The notes under the pieces: generated by a model | Told to the model about the DNA's origin: nothing | Databases searched by the model: none | Seen by the model: only the letters and a program-made list of their open reading frames with translations | Made by a program: the position numbers and the translations under genes | Source: Marinobacter sp. THAF197a | Lineage (GTDB): Bacteria > Pseudomonadota > Gammaproteobacteria > Pseudomonadales > Oleiphilaceae | Assembly (NCBI RefSeq): GCF_009363275.1 | Contig: NZ_CP045324.1 | Span: 310,001-374,000 of the forward strand | DNA length: 64,000 bases | Direction of reading: 5' to 3' | Shown: piece by piece, positions 24,098-33,418 of the stretch | How positions within the stretch are numbered: position 1 is the stretch's first letter | How the letters are laid out: each line of letters starts with the position of its first letter

Positions 24098-25536
24098 GCC
24101 AGCGCATACCGGTCAAAGAACTGACCGACAGCTTCCGTGGCCGTGCGGTGGGCGCCCTCGCGGACGACCAGCTGCGCACCAACTTTCGGGTGGCCATGGA
24201 CTCCCTGATGAAAAAGCGCGCCGATGCGTTCCCGGATGAACACGAGCGCGAGGGCCTGCGGGAGCTGGGCAATCACATCAAAGCCCGGGCCCTGTCTCAG
24301 CTGCCGGATCTACTTGAACAGCTGGAAGCCAAGCTGACCGACAACGGTGTGAAGGTGCACTGGGCCGAGACCACGGAACAAGCCAACCGCATTGTGCACG
24401 CCATCATCGAGGCGAAACAGGGCTCTCAGGTGGTGAAAGGCAAATCCATGGTCAGCGAAGAAATGGAGATGAACGACTACCTGGCCGAGCGCAATATCGA
24501 GTGCCTGGAGTCCGACATGGGCGAGTACATCGTCCAGCTGGATGGCGAAAAGCCCTCCCACATCATCATGCCGGCCATTCACAAGAACCGCTTCCAGGTC
24601 TCCAGACTGTTCCATGACAAGCTGGGCGTGGAAGAAACCGAGGATGTGAACGAGCTGATCCAGATCGGCCGGCGCACCCTGCGCCAGAAATTTCTGGAAG
24701 CGGACGTTGGGGTGTCTGGTGTTAACTTCGCCATCGCCGAAACCGGCACTCTGCTGCTGGTGGAAAATGAAGGCAATGGCCGCATGAGTACCACCGCGCC
24801 GCCGGTGCACATTGCCGTCACCGGCATTGAAAAGGTGGTGGAAAACCTGCGGGACGTGGTGCCCCTGTTGTCGCTGCTGACCCGTTCCGCGTTGGGCCAG
24901 CCCATCACCACCTACGTGAACATGATCTCCGGCCCCCGCAAGGCGGATGAGCTGGATGGCCCGGAAGAAGTCCACCTGGTGCTGCTCGACAACGGCCGCA
25001 GCGGCGCCTTTGCCGATGCCCAGCTGCGCCAGACCCTGAACTGTATCCGATGCGGCGCCTGCATGAACCATTGCCCGGTGTATACCCGGGTGGGCGGCCA
25101 TACCTATGGCGAGGTGTATCCGGGGCCGATCGGCAAGATCATTACGCCGCACATGGTGGGCCTGCACAAGGTGCCGGATCATCCCAGCGCGTCGTCATTG
25201 TGTGGTGCCTGTGGCGAAGTGTGCCCGGTGAAGATTCCGATTCCGGAGATGCTACAGCGATTGCGGCAGGAGAACGTGAAAAGCCCGGCGGAGCAGCCGA
25301 AAGTGAAAGACGGCGGTGCCAAATACTCCCGCAAAGAGCGTGTGATTTGGCGCTTCTGGGCCAGACTGAACACTTCGCCGATGTTCTACCGGTTGTTCCT
25401 GTGGGGCGCGACCCGCTTGCGCAAGCTGGCACCGAAAAACGTCGGCCCGTGGACCGAGAACCACTCAGCACCGGTGCCGGCCCGCCGGTCGTTGCACGAT
25501 CTGGCCAAAGCCCATCTGAATCAGGGGGATCGGTGA
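24094..25536 (+). CDS. lutB: L-lactate dehydrogenase complex subunit LutB/LldF
   Basis: A 480-residue protein with an LUD domain (about 60-290; KGKSMVSEEMEMNDYL, SGVNFAIAETGTLLLVENEG) followed by two [4Fe-4S] motifs, CIRCGACMNHCPVY near residue 313 and CGACGEVCPVKIP near residue 370, then a tail predicted to interact with partners. It overlaps lutA by ATGA and shares one base with the lutC start (TGATG), so the three subunits are translationally linked. It belongs to the flavin-free LutABC lactate oxidation complex; no lldD gene is present here. Confidence 0.94.
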   Translation: MSQRIPVKELTDSFRGRAVGALADDQLRTNFRVAMDSLMKKRADAFPDEHEREGLRELGNHIKARALSQLPDLLEQLEAKLTDNGVKVHWAETTEQANRIVHAIIEAKQGSQVVKGKSMVSEEMEMNDYLAERNIECLESDMGEYIVQLDGEKPSHIIMPAIHKNRFQVSRLFHDKLGVEETEDVNELIQIGRRTLRQKFLEADVGVSGVNFAIAETGTLLLVENEGNGRMSTTAPPVHIAVTGIEKVVENLRDVVPLLSLLTRSALGQPITTYVNMISGPRKADELDGPEEVHLVLLDNGRSGAFADAQLRQTLNCIRCGACMNHCPVYTRVGGHTYGEVYPGPIGKIITPHMVGLHKVPDHPSASSLCGACGEVCPVKIPIPEMLQRLRQENVKSPAEQPKVKDGGAKYSRKERVIWRFWARLNTSPMFYRLFLWGATRLRKLAPKNVGPWTENHSAPVPARRSLHDLAKAHLNQGDR

Positions 25537-26207
25537 TGAGCGCCCGCAGCAATATTCTGAACAAACTTCGTGCCGGCCTGGCCGGCACCACGCCCCGGCC
25601 TGATGATTTCGACGAGGGTCTGGTTACCAACCCCTGGCAGTATGCCCCGGAAGACCGGATTACCCGCCTGCGCTCTTTGATGGAAGCGGTACACACCGAG
25701 GTTCATCAGGTCACCAGTGCCCAGTGGCCTGCCAAAGTGCAGGAATTGCTGGAGAGCCGAGGTTTGGGCAATCTGCTATACGCCCCAGGCACCGCCCATG
25801 GCAGACAGCTGGCGGTGCATTGGCAGAGAAGCAGTGCGAAAGTTCAGTTGATGGTCTATGACCGGCCCATCGAGGAATGGAAAGATGAGCTGTTCTGGAA
25901 GGTGGATGCCAGCATAACTGGTACTGTGGGGGGCATTGCAGCCACCGGTTCTCTGGTGCTCTGGCCGGATCGCCACGAACCTCGCTTGATGAGCCTGCTG
26001 CCGCCGCTGCACATAGCCTTGCTTAAGGCCAGTGAGGTGGAAGACAACTTGTACGGCATGATGCAGAAGCACAACTGGTCCGCCGGTTTACCGACGAACC
26101 TGTTGCTGGTCTCCGGCCCGTCCAAAACCGCAGATATCGAGCAGGTGCTCGCGTACGGGGCCCATGGCCCGAAGGAACTGGTTGTCCTCATCCTTGAGGA
26201 CGCCTGA
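25536..26207 (+). CDS. lutC: L-lactate dehydrogenase complex subunit LutC/LldG
   Basis: A 223-residue LUD-domain protein, third subunit of the lactate oxidation complex. The start is the ATG at 25536 sharing one base with the lutB stop. Recognisable parts are the N-terminal MSARSNILNKLRAGL, the SITGTVGGIAATGSLVLW stretch near residue 125 and VSGPSKTADIEQVLAYGAHGP near residue 192, the LUD family signature. The stop codon abuts the stop of the converging pntB with no base between. A short hairpin lies in the last codons. Confidence 0.94.
   Translation: MSARSNILNKLRAGLAGTTPRPDDFDEGLVTNPWQYAPEDRITRLRSLMEAVHTEVHQVTSAQWPAKVQELLESRGLGNLLYAPGTAHGRQLAVHWQRSSAKVQLMVYDRPIEEWKDELFWKVDASITGTVGGIAATGSLVLWPDRHEPRLMSLLPPLHIALLKASEVEDNLYGMMQKHNWSAGLPTNLLLVSGPSKTADIEQVLAYGAHGPKELVVLILEDA
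26184..26201 (+). terminator. Small hairpin embedded in the lutC 3' end
   Basis: 7-bp stem GTCCTCA / TGAGGAC with TCCT loop in the last coding bases of lutC, followed by GCCTGATCAGAGATCTTT. With zero bases between the two converging stops, any terminator has to lie inside coding sequence. Confidence 0.4.
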
Positions 26208-27605
26208 TCAGAGATCTTTGATTGCGGTGGTGGTTGCCTGAAGTACTTCCTTGGCATCACCTTTCACCATCAGGCTGTTGTCCCGAATGAACAGGCCGTT
26301 GGGAATGCCCGCGAAGCCAGCGGACAGGCTTCGCTTGACCACCACCACGGTTTTTGCCTTGTGAACATCCAGGATCGGCATGCCGAAGATGGGCGAGTTC
26401 GGATCTTCGGCGGCGGCCGGGTTCACCACGTCATTGGCTCCCAGCACGATGGCCACATCGGCCTGAGGCAGTTCCGGATTGATCGCCTCCATATCCTTCA
26501 GCTGATCATAGGGAATCTCAGCTTCCGCCAGCAGCACATTCATGTGCCCCGGCATGCGCCCGGCAACCGGGTGAATGGCGTAGCTGACTTTCGCACCACG
26601 GCCCTCAAGTTGGTTGGCCAGTTCCTTGACCGCGTGCTGGGCCTGCGCCACCGCCAGGCCATAACCCGGCACCATGACCACATTGCGGGCGCCATCCAGT
26701 AGCAGGGCCAGATCGTCAGGCGTGGCGTATTTCACCTTGCCATCATAGAACTCGCCTTCGTCCTGCTTGTTGGCGCTGTTGCCAGTGGCGCCGAAGACGC
26801 CACCGAATAGCACGTTGGGCAGGGAACGGTTCATGGCTTTGCACATGATGGCCGTCAGGATCAGCCCCGATGCACCCACCAGAGAACCGGTGATGATTAG
26901 CCCCTGGTTACCCAGCACAAAACCGGTTGCGGCGCCGGCAAGCCCCGAGTAGGCATTCAAAAGTGCCACCACCACCGGCATATCGGCACCGCCAATCGGC
27001 TGGACCAGCCCAACCCCGAGCAGCAGGCAAAGGCCGATAAGTGCAGCCAGTGCCAGCGGGCTGGTGCTGGCTTCGGTCGTGAACAGAACGGCACCAATCA
27101 GAGCTGCGACCAGTGTGATCAGTGTGACGCTGTGCCACAGGCGGTTATTGCGGCTGTCCCCAATGTTGCCTTTCAGTTTCAACACGGCCACCACTGAGCC
27201 GGTCAATGTCACCGAACCAATAATGATTGAGACAAGAATCGCTGCCGTCCAGCCATTGCTGCCCGCACCGGACGAGGCAACCGTTTGAATCCAGGTGCTG
27301 GCGGCCACCGCGACCGACGCGCCCCCGCCAATACCGTTCAGGCTGGCCACCAGTTCAGGCATTTCGGTGGTGGCGGTGCGCCGGGCCAGCCAGATACCGA
27401 TACTGCCGCCTAGAATCATACCGGCGAGGATAGCGGTGTAGTTGATGATTCCCTGGTGCAGGAGGGCGGAAACAACGGCGATCAGCATACCGATGGCGGC
27501 GATCTGGTTGCCGCGAACCGCGGTTTTCGGGCGGGTCATGCCTTTAATGCCAAGAATGAAGCAAACCGCCGCAGCCAGGTAAGACAGGTTGATTAGTGCA
27601 AACAT
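26208..27605 (-). CDS. pntB: NAD(P) transhydrogenase subunit beta
   Basis: A 465-residue membrane protein: about eight to nine hydrophobic segments in residues 1-265, then a cytoplasmic NADP(H)-binding domain (about 285-465) with VPGYGLAVAQAQHAVKEL, IHPVAGRMPGHMNVLLAEA and IVLGANDVVNPAA, the dIII signature. With PntA it couples hydride transfer from NADH to NADP+ to proton entry. It starts two bases after the pntAB stop and ends flush against lutC on the opposite strand. Completes a three-gene transhydrogenase with split alpha chain. Confidence 0.96.
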   Translation of the reverse strand: MFALINLSYLAAAVCFILGIKGMTRPKTAVRGNQIAAIGMLIAVVSALLHQGIINYTAILAGMILGGSIGIWLARRTATTEMPELVASLNGIGGGASVAVAASTWIQTVASSGAGSNGWTAAILVSIIIGSVTLTGSVVAVLKLKGNIGDSRNNRLWHSVTLITLVAALIGAVLFTTEASTSPLALAALIGLCLLLGVGLVQPIGGADMPVVVALLNAYSGLAGAATGFVLGNQGLIITGSLVGASGLILTAIMCKAMNRSLPNVLFGGVFGATGNSANKQDEGEFYDGKVKYATPDDLALLLDGARNVVMVPGYGLAVAQAQHAVKELANQLEGRGAKVSYAIHPVAGRMPGHMNVLLAEAEIPYDQLKDMEAINPELPQADVAIVLGANDVVNPAAAEDPNSPIFGMPILDVHKAKTVVVVKRSLSAGFAGIPNGLFIRDNSLMVKGDAKEVLQATTTAIKDL

Positions 27606-27607
27606 GA

Positions 27608-27895
27608 TTATCCCTTTCGCTTAAACATATTCAGCATGCGATCTGTAACCATAAAGCCGGCTACAATGTTGATGCTTGCCAGAGTCACGGCGATAAAACC
27701 GAGTACGCCGGCAACATTGGGAGAGAGGTCCGAGCTGCCAGCGCTGATGATGGCGCCCACGATGACGATCCCGGAAATGGCGTTGGTGCCACTCATCAAT
27801 GGCGTGTGGAGTGTTGGTGGCACCTTGTTGATCAGTTCAATGCCAACAAACAGTGCCAGAATGAAAATGGTGAAGCTGAGAACAAACAGTTCCAT
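27608..27895 (-). CDS. pntAB: NAD(P) transhydrogenase alpha, membrane part
   Basis: A 95-residue protein with three hydrophobic segments, corresponding to the C-terminal membrane part of E. coli PntA. The block PLMSGTNAISGIVIVGAI is characteristic, as is the closing MLNMFKRKG. The split of PntA into two chains is common in many bacteria. Its ATG shares one base with the stop of pntAA and it is followed within two bases by pntB, so all subunits are made together. Confidence 0.94.
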   Translation of the reverse strand: MELFVLSFTIFILALFVGIELINKVPPTLHTPLMSGTNAISGIVIVGAIISAGSSDLSPNVAGVLGFIAVTLASINIVAGFMVTDRMLNMFKRKG

Positions 27896-29055
27896 CAGGC
27901 GGTTTCCTTGCTTTCGGTGGGTTCGTTTTTTGGGGCGGAAGGCTCAGCGCCGTGAAGCACCTGTCCGCCCTGGGTGACCAGGGTTGCGGACACAATGTCG
28001 TCGTCAAAGTTGGGAACAAGCTGCCCGGCTTTGGTCATGTTGAGAAGGAAGGCGGTTATGTTCCTGGTCAGCAGTTGGGAGGCATGAACCGGCACCCGGG
28101 AAGGGTGGTTGGCGTGCCCGACAAGTGTTACCCCATCCACCACGATTTTTTTATTCAGCACGGTGCCCTCTACGTTGCCACCTTTATCGGCCACCAGGTC
28201 GACAATCACCGAGCCACTCTTCATGCGATGAATCATGTCGCTGTTAATCAGTTTCGGTGCCTGTTTGCCTGGAACCGCCGCGGTCGTGACCACCATATCC
28301 GCCCGTGCAACACAATCTGCCAGTTGCTGGCGCTGTGCTGTATAGAAGGCTTCGCTCTGGGCTTTTGCATAGCCGCTGTCGCCGGTGGTCTCCGATGATG
28401 GCACCTGAATTTCGATAAAATCGGCTCCCAGGCTCTGAACCTGCTCTTTTACTTCTGGTCGCAGATCGTAAGCCTCGACTACGGCGCCCAGGCGCCGCGC
28501 GGTAGCGATGGCCATCAATCCGGCGACGCCGGCACCGATGACAAGTACCCGCGCCGGGTGAATGGTGCCGGCGGCGGTCATCAGCATCGGGAAGTATCGT
28601 GGCAGTGCCATGGCGCCGCTGAGCACGGCTCGATAGCCACTGATGCCGGCCATGGCACTCAGCACATCCATCGGCTGCGCCCGGGTTGTTCTGGGCACGA
28701 GGTCTAGCGCAAATGCCTGTACTTTTCTGGACGCAAACCGCTCCAGAAGTGGCTTGTTGAACCATGGGTTCAGCAAGCTGATGATCGTACTCTCTTCCTG
28801 AATAAGATCGGCTTCCTCGAGGGTGGGGGCCAGCACTTTTAGAATGACGGATGCTTGCCGATACAGGGCACTGGCATCGTCAGCGATGATTGCGCCGGCA
28901 TGGCGATAATCGTCATCGGTAAAGTGTGCGGCCAATCCAGCGCCGCTCTCGACGATGACTTCGTAGCCAGCTTCGAGCAGCGTCGAAACACCGGTGGGTA
29001 TGATAGCGACCCGGTTCTCATTCGGGACTCGCTCTCGGGGTATGCCAATCATCAT
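27895..29055 (-). CDS. pntAA: NAD(P) transhydrogenase alpha, NAD-binding part
   Basis: A 386-residue cytoplasmic subunit related to alanine dehydrogenase. It opens MMIGIPRERVPNENRVAIIP, has the NAD-binding loop VLVIGAGVAGLMAIATARRLGA near residue 170 and the RQD-type segment around SEAFYTAQRQQL near residue 235. It binds NAD(H) and exchanges hydride with PntB. The start overlaps the stop of mqo by ATGA (29052-29055), which ties transhydrogenase synthesis to the malate oxidase. The last 25 residues are charged and variable. Confidence 0.95.
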   Translation of the reverse strand: MMIGIPRERVPNENRVAIIPTGVSTLLEAGYEVIVESGAGLAAHFTDDDYRHAGAIIADDASALYRQASVILKVLAPTLEEADLIQEESTIISLLNPWFNKPLLERFASRKVQAFALDLVPRTTRAQPMDVLSAMAGISGYRAVLSGAMALPRYFPMLMTAAGTIHPARVLVIGAGVAGLMAIATARRLGAVVEAYDLRPEVKEQVQSLGADFIEIQVPSSETTGDSGYAKAQSEAFYTAQRQQLADCVARADMVVTTAAVPGKQAPKLINSDMIHRMKSGSVIVDLVADKGGNVEGTVLNKKIVVDGVTLVGHANHPSRVPVHASQLLTRNITAFLLNMTKAGQLVPNFDDDIVSATLVTQGGQVLHGAEPSAPKNEPTESKETA

Positions 29056-30569
29056 GCGTAAAGGCTCCGTTCAGTTTGAGTGTTTTCCATGCCATTACCC
29101 AATGCCAGGGTACTGAGGGTGTGCTTGCGGATGTCTGCCAGAAGCTGGTGATCCTGCTGCAGCGACTGGCCGTAGCTGGGGATCAGTGCCTGAAGGGTTT
29201 GTAGGGAGGCGCCCTGAACCAGTTCGGGCAGGCAGCGCTCTATCACATCGAGCATGGCGGCGACGCAGGTGGACGCGCCGGGGGAGGCGCCCAGCAGCGC
29301 TGCCAGACTGCCATCGCTGGTGCTCAGGACTTCCGTGCCGAACTCCAGTAAACCGCGGCCTTGGCTATCGGGTTTAATGATCTGCACCCGTTGCCCGGCT
29401 CTCACCAGCTTCCAGGCGTCGGGATCAATGTCCGGGATAAAACGCTGCAGCTGCTCAAGGCGCGATGATTTCGGGCTGAGCGACTCCTTGATCAGATAGC
29501 GGGTCAGTGGCCAGTTGTGGATAGCCACATCAAGCAGCGGCTTCAGGTTGTGGTGTCTTACTGACCGAACCAGATCCATCACGCCACCTTCTTTGAGAAA
29601 GCGTGTTGTGAAACCGGCGAAGGGACCGAACAGCAGAGCAGCCTTACCGTTGATAAAACGGGTATCGAGGTGCGGAACAGACATGGGCGGAGCACCCACC
29701 GGGGCCTGACTGTAGACTTTGGCGTTGTGCTGGAGAGCCAGGCTCTGGTCATTGCAAGCCAGCCATAGTCCGGAAACGGGGAAGCCGCCATACCCGCGGG
29801 CTTCCTGAACCCCCGCTTTTTGCAACAGGGGCAGCGCGGCGCCACCGGCGCCGATAAAGACAAAGCGGGCCGTGAGAACCTGTTGTTCGCCACTCTCATG
29901 ATTGGTAAGCGTCACCCGCCATCCGCGGTTGTGACGTTCAAGCCCCGTCACCCGGCGCTGAAGGCGGATATCGCAGGCCCCGGACTGGGTGAGTGAACGC
30001 CCCAGCAGGCGGGTCAGCGAGCCGAAATTGACATCACTGCCATGCGTTACGCGGGTGGCTGCCGAGGGTGTGAATGTTTGCTGCGCTCCGTGGATCAGAG
30101 GCAGCCAGTCTGAGAGCGTCGAATCCTGATCAGTGAATTCCATACCCTGGAAAAGTGGGTGGGTCTGCAATGCGCGGTGCCTGGCGCGCAGGAACCGGCA
30201 GTCGTCCTGGCCTTGCACCCAACTGAGGTGCGGTACGCTGCGGATAAAGTTTTCAGGCCCCGGCAGCAGGCCCTTCTCGACGAGTGAACTCCAGTATTGA
30301 AGGGATACCTCAAACCGCTCATTGATGGCCAGCGCCCTGTCAATGGCGACGCTGCCATCGCCCTGTGCCGGGGTATAGTTGAGCTCGCAGTAGCCTGCGT
30401 GACCCGTTCCGGCATTGTTCCAGGCGTCGGAGCTCTCGCCGGCCAATTGCCGGCCCTGCTCGACCAGTGTCATCGAGCGCGAGCTGTCCAGCTGTGAAAT
30501 AAGAGACGCCAGCGTAATGCTCATTACGCCGCCGCCAATCAGAAGTACATCTGTATCGAAGCTCGCCAT
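29052..30569 (-). CDS. mqo: Malate:quinone oxidoreductase
   Basis: A 505-residue FAD-dependent peripheral membrane enzyme converting malate to oxaloacetate with reduction of quinone. The N-terminal dinucleotide fold reads DVLLIGGGVMSITLASL; the family-specific NNAGTGHAGYCELNYTP follows near residue 50, and FVFIGAGGAALPLLQKAGV lies near residue 235. Length is normal. It is the first gene of a run with pntAA-pntAB-pntB and overlaps pntAA by four bases. The nitroreductase gene nfsA lies 106 bases upstream on the same strand, probably a separate unit. Confidence 0.95.
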   Translation of the reverse strand: MASFDTDVLLIGGGVMSITLASLISQLDSSRSMTLVEQGRQLAGESSDAWNNAGTGHAGYCELNYTPAQGDGSVAIDRALAINERFEVSLQYWSSLVEKGLLPGPENFIRSVPHLSWVQGQDDCRFLRARHRALQTHPLFQGMEFTDQDSTLSDWLPLIHGAQQTFTPSAATRVTHGSDVNFGSLTRLLGRSLTQSGACDIRLQRRVTGLERHNRGWRVTLTNHESGEQQVLTARFVFIGAGGAALPLLQKAGVQEARGYGGFPVSGLWLACNDQSLALQHNAKVYSQAPVGAPPMSVPHLDTRFINGKAALLFGPFAGFTTRFLKEGGVMDLVRSVRHHNLKPLLDVAIHNWPLTRYLIKESLSPKSSRLEQLQRFIPDIDPDAWKLVRAGQRVQIIKPDSQGRGLLEFGTEVLSTSDGSLAALLGASPGASTCVAAMLDVIERCLPELVQGASLQTLQALIPSYGQSLQQDHQLLADIRKHTLSTLALGNGMENTQTERSLYA

Positions 30570-30675
30570 AGTATGACCCTTTCGGTAGCAAACGAATAAA
30601 AGGGTTCATACTTTAGTCGAACGTCTGGTTCGTAAAAATCGTGTTTCTTGGTATTAAAGGATCGAAAAAACCGAC

Positions 30676-31413
30676 CTATTTCAGGCCGAAGCCTCTTTTA
30701 TTCAGGAACTCCTTCATGTGCGGCCGGAGCTTGCTGGTAAACAGCGGCTTGAGCTGTTCAGACCAGCTGGTGTCTTTGTTGCCGCCGGTGCGCTCGCGGT
30801 AATAGCGGGCCATTGTATCGTCGAAGCTGGCGACCAGCCGCTCGTCAGTTGAGTCGTCGTAGCTGTCTTCCTTGAGAATGGCTGCCAGAGGCAGGCGCGG
30901 CTTCACTTCCGGTTGCTGGTCCGGATAGCCCAGGCACAGACCAAATACCGGGTACACATGTTCCGGTAATTTGAGTAGATCGCTCACTTCCTGCGGGTTG
31001 TTGCGAATACCGCCAATGTAGCAGATACCCAGTCCTTCCGATTCAGCCGCTACCACCACATTCTGCGCAATCAGGGCGGTATCAATGCTGGCCACCAGCA
31101 GTTGCTCGGTCATACCACGAATCACATCCGCTCCGGCTTTCTCTGCCGATTCGGTGGCCCGCTTCATATCGGCGCAGAACACCAGGAAATCCGAGCAGCT
31201 TTCCACATAGGTCTGCCCCCCAGCCAGTTCTGCCAGTTTCCGACGGCTTTCCGGATTGACCACATGAATAATGGTGTAGGCCTGGACGTGGTTGGAGGTA
31301 GCTGCGCATTGCCCGGCACGGATCAGGTCTTCAAACAGTTCCCGGGGAATCTGCTGATCCTTGAATTTGCGGATGGAGCGATGGGATTTCAGGAGTTCAA
31401 TGGTCGGATTCAT
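30676..31413 (-). CDS. nfsA: Oxygen-insensitive NADPH nitroreductase, NfsA-type
   Basis: A 245-residue FMN flavoprotein. HRSIRKFKDQQIP at residues 11-23 is the FMN phosphate-binding start of the NfsA/FRP group, and GLGICYIGGIRNNPQEVSDLL near residue 130 with VFGLCLGYPDQQPEVKPRLPL near residue 156 are diagnostic. It performs two-electron reduction of nitroaromatics and quinones with NADPH. It may protect from quinones or redox cyclers. GAGG precedes the ATG. A long 5' gap (155 bases) separates it from the cytochrome peroxidase gene. Confidence 0.92.
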   Translation of the reverse strand: MNPTIELLKSHRSIRKFKDQQIPRELFEDLIRAGQCAATSNHVQAYTIIHVVNPESRRKLAELAGGQTYVESCSDFLVFCADMKRATESAEKAGADVIRGMTEQLLVASIDTALIAQNVVVAAESEGLGICYIGGIRNNPQEVSDLLKLPEHVYPVFGLCLGYPDQQPEVKPRLPLAAILKEDSYDDSTDERLVASFDDTMARYYRERTGGNKDTSWSEQLKPLFTSKLRPHMKEFLNKRGFGLK

Positions 31414-31517
31414 AGGACCTCATCTGCTGCAGGTAAAGGCAGACGATAGCTTGCTTATCAGGACGGACACAACAGGACAAAGGTGGGGATTTGTTCGTAT
31501 GGCCCCGTGCCCTGAAC

Positions 31518-31542
31518 GAAAAAGCGCGCCCGTAGGCGCGCT
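31518..31542 (-). terminator. Rho-independent terminator after the cytochrome c peroxidase gene
   Basis: Perfect 8-bp stem AGCGCGCC / GGCGCGCT with CGTA loop (31523-31542); on the minus strand it is followed by a T-run (TTTTTCG). It lies 26 bases after the peroxidase stop. Confidence 0.85.
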
Positions 31543-31568
31543 GTAAACGATGTCAGCCGATCAGACGA

Positions 31569-32618
31569 TCACGGCACCATATCGGTTGGCCGGGGGGTAG
31601 TGGCTGTGCTCGGCGGCAGGATCGGATACCGGATTTCCGGCACGTTACCGGTCAGGGTCTTGAGGAAGGCAACGATGGATTGAACCTCGCTGTCGTTCAG
31701 CTCAGTGCCCAGCTGCGCAGTACCCATTACAGCGACGGCTTCATCCAGGCTCCAAACCGCACCAGAGTGGAAGTACGGAGCAGTCAGTTCGATGTTGCGC
31801 AGTGGCGAGGCACGGAACACATACTCGTCGGTGGCTGTCTGGGTCACTTCGAAGCGGCCGCGGTCACCCTCGGGCAGAATGGCACCGCCTGGGCGTTCGA
31901 CCAGACCAAACGGATAGTATTCCTGGCCACCCAGGTTCACACCACTGTGGCAGGCCGCGCAGCCACGATCCATGAACAGGGCCAGTCCCTCTTTCTCTTT
32001 TTCATTCATCGCCTCAGTGTTGCCACGCAGGTACTTGTCGAAATCTGAGTCCGGAGTGATCAAGGTTGCCTCGAAAGCTTCGATGGCAATGGCCATATTA
32101 TCGAAGGTTACCGGGTCATCCTGTCCCGGGAAGGCATCGCCAAAGCGCTCAACATAATCCGGCATACTCTTCAGGGTAGAAACCACTCGCTCCGGCGTGC
32201 TGCTCATTTCCACGCCCGCCTGAACCGGGCCCTTGGCCTGTTCGGCAAGGTCGGCTGCCCGGCCATCCCAGAACTGCGCTGCGTTGAACACCGCGTTGAA
32301 TACCGTCGGGGAGTTACGGGGGCCTTTCTGCCAGCCGTGACCGATGGACACCGGCAAGTAATCATCTCCGCCTAAACCGACGTTGTGGCAGGTGTTACAG
32401 CTGATCAGATGGCTGGAAGACAGGCGCGGTTCGAAGAACAGCATCTTGCCCAGTTCCACCTTGGATTGGGTCAGCTCGTTGCCGTCAATCACTGGCGGGT
32501 ATTTGGGAATCGGTTCGAAGGTGCTTCTGGCCCGGTCGAGCAGCTGATCCGCGGCAGCGGAACCTGCCATGAATCCAAGACTCAGAATCAGGGCTTTGGT
32601 TAACGGACGTTTTATCAT
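31569..32618 (-). CDS. Di-haem cytochrome c peroxidase
   Basis: A 349-residue periplasmic enzyme with a signal peptide ending SAAA-DQ. Two haem c sites are seen: CNTCH (residues 74-78), the peroxidatic haem in the family, and CAACH (220-224), the electron-transferring haem. PRNSPTVFNAVFNAAQFWDGRA near residue 105 is the family core. It reduces hydrogen peroxide to water with electrons from a c-type cytochrome, relevant to the neighbouring peroxide and sulfur genes. AAGGAG lies before the ATG. It ends with a terminator and is probably monocistronic. Confidence 0.95.
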   Translation of the reverse strand: MIKRPLTKALILSLGFMAGSAAADQLLDRARSTFEPIPKYPPVIDGNELTQSKVELGKMLFFEPRLSSSHLISCNTCHNVGLGGDDYLPVSIGHGWQKGPRNSPTVFNAVFNAAQFWDGRAADLAEQAKGPVQAGVEMSSTPERVVSTLKSMPDYVERFGDAFPGQDDPVTFDNMAIAIEAFEATLITPDSDFDKYLRGNTEAMNEKEKEGLALFMDRGCAACHSGVNLGGQEYYPFGLVERPGGAILPEGDRGRFEVTQTATDEYVFRASPLRNIELTAPYFHSGAVWSLDEAVAVMGTAQLGTELNDSEVQSIVAFLKTLTGNVPEIRYPILPPSTATTPRPTDMVP

Positions 32619-32793
32619 GGTTCACTCTCCTTATGAGACAGGTCTGGTCTCTCTGAACCAAAGTTAACAAATGCCCCGGCAACTGCACGGAAAACCGGTC
32701 AGAGTTGGCGTCATAATTGATGTCTGTCAATTTTCACTTTTTGTCGTGGATATTCAGGGTTAGCTGCGACATTTCGCCGCTGAACGAAGCGGT

Positions 32794-32822
32794 TTGGTGG
32801 GTGTAAAATGGTAGGTTATATC
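32794..32822 (+). promoter_or_regulatory. Possible sigma70 promoter for the rhodanese gene
   Basis: TTGGTG (32794-32799) and TATATC (32817-32822) are 17 bases apart, 45 bases before the rhodanese ATG. Both boxes are imperfect. The 248-base divergent gap has no other gene. Confidence 0.35.
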
Positions 32823-32866
32823 GTTATGCTCGAAGAGAGATCCTAGACTCAAAACAGGAGATTGCC

Positions 32867-33412
32867 ATGAAATCGTTACTCGTGATGTTGCTGTTCAGTT
32901 TTGGCCTGGTGACCACGGCCCAGGCAGAGGAAGCGCTGTCAGTGACACCACAGGAAACCCTCGATATGGTTCAGGAACAGGGTGACCAGGTGCTGTTCAT
33001 TGACGTACGGGACCCAGTGGAAATCATGTTCATCGGCTTTACCGATGCGGTGGATCTGAACATTCCGTTCCAGGTGGTGGATCGCACCCGGTTCAATGAA
33101 GAAAAAGCCGTCTTCGCCATGGACATCAATGAAAATTTCGTCGCCGAGGTGGACGCCGCGCTGGCCGAAAAGGGCCTGGATCGGGATTCGCTGATCATCA
33201 CCATGTGTCGTTCAGGTTCTGCCCGTGGTAAGCCCAGCGCAGACTATTTGCTGGAGCGCGGCTTTACCAACGTGAAGTATGTGGATCACGGCTTCCAGGG
33301 GGACTCCCTGAAAGAAGGCCCCCAGAAGGGCATGCGCCTGAAGAATGGCTGGCAGAATTCCGGAATGCCCTGGTCTACCAAAGCCAACCCGGAAAAAATC
33401 TACCGTCCTTAA
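32867..33412 (+). CDS. Exported rhodanese-domain sulfurtransferase
   Basis: A 181-residue single rhodanese domain behind a signal peptide (MLLFSFGLVTTAQA-EE). LFIDVRDPVEIMFIG near residue 43 and the active loop CRSGSAR with Cys114 identify it; the loop is full length, consistent with a persulfide-carrying cysteine. It probably acts in the periplasm on thiosulfate or persulfides. A strong CAGGAG stands before the ATG. It is on its own, with a terminator behind, but lies close to the periplasmic DsrE and persulfide dioxygenase genes, which suggests a shared sulfur-handling theme. Confidence 0.9.
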   Translation: MKSLLVMLLFSFGLVTTAQAEEALSVTPQETLDMVQEQGDQVLFIDVRDPVEIMFIGFTDAVDLNIPFQVVDRTRFNEEKAVFAMDINENFVAEVDAALAEKGLDRDSLIITMCRSGSARGKPSADYLLERGFTNVKYVDHGFQGDSLKEGPQKGMRLKNGWQNSGMPWSTKANPEKIYRP

Positions 33413-33418
33413 TCGTTG

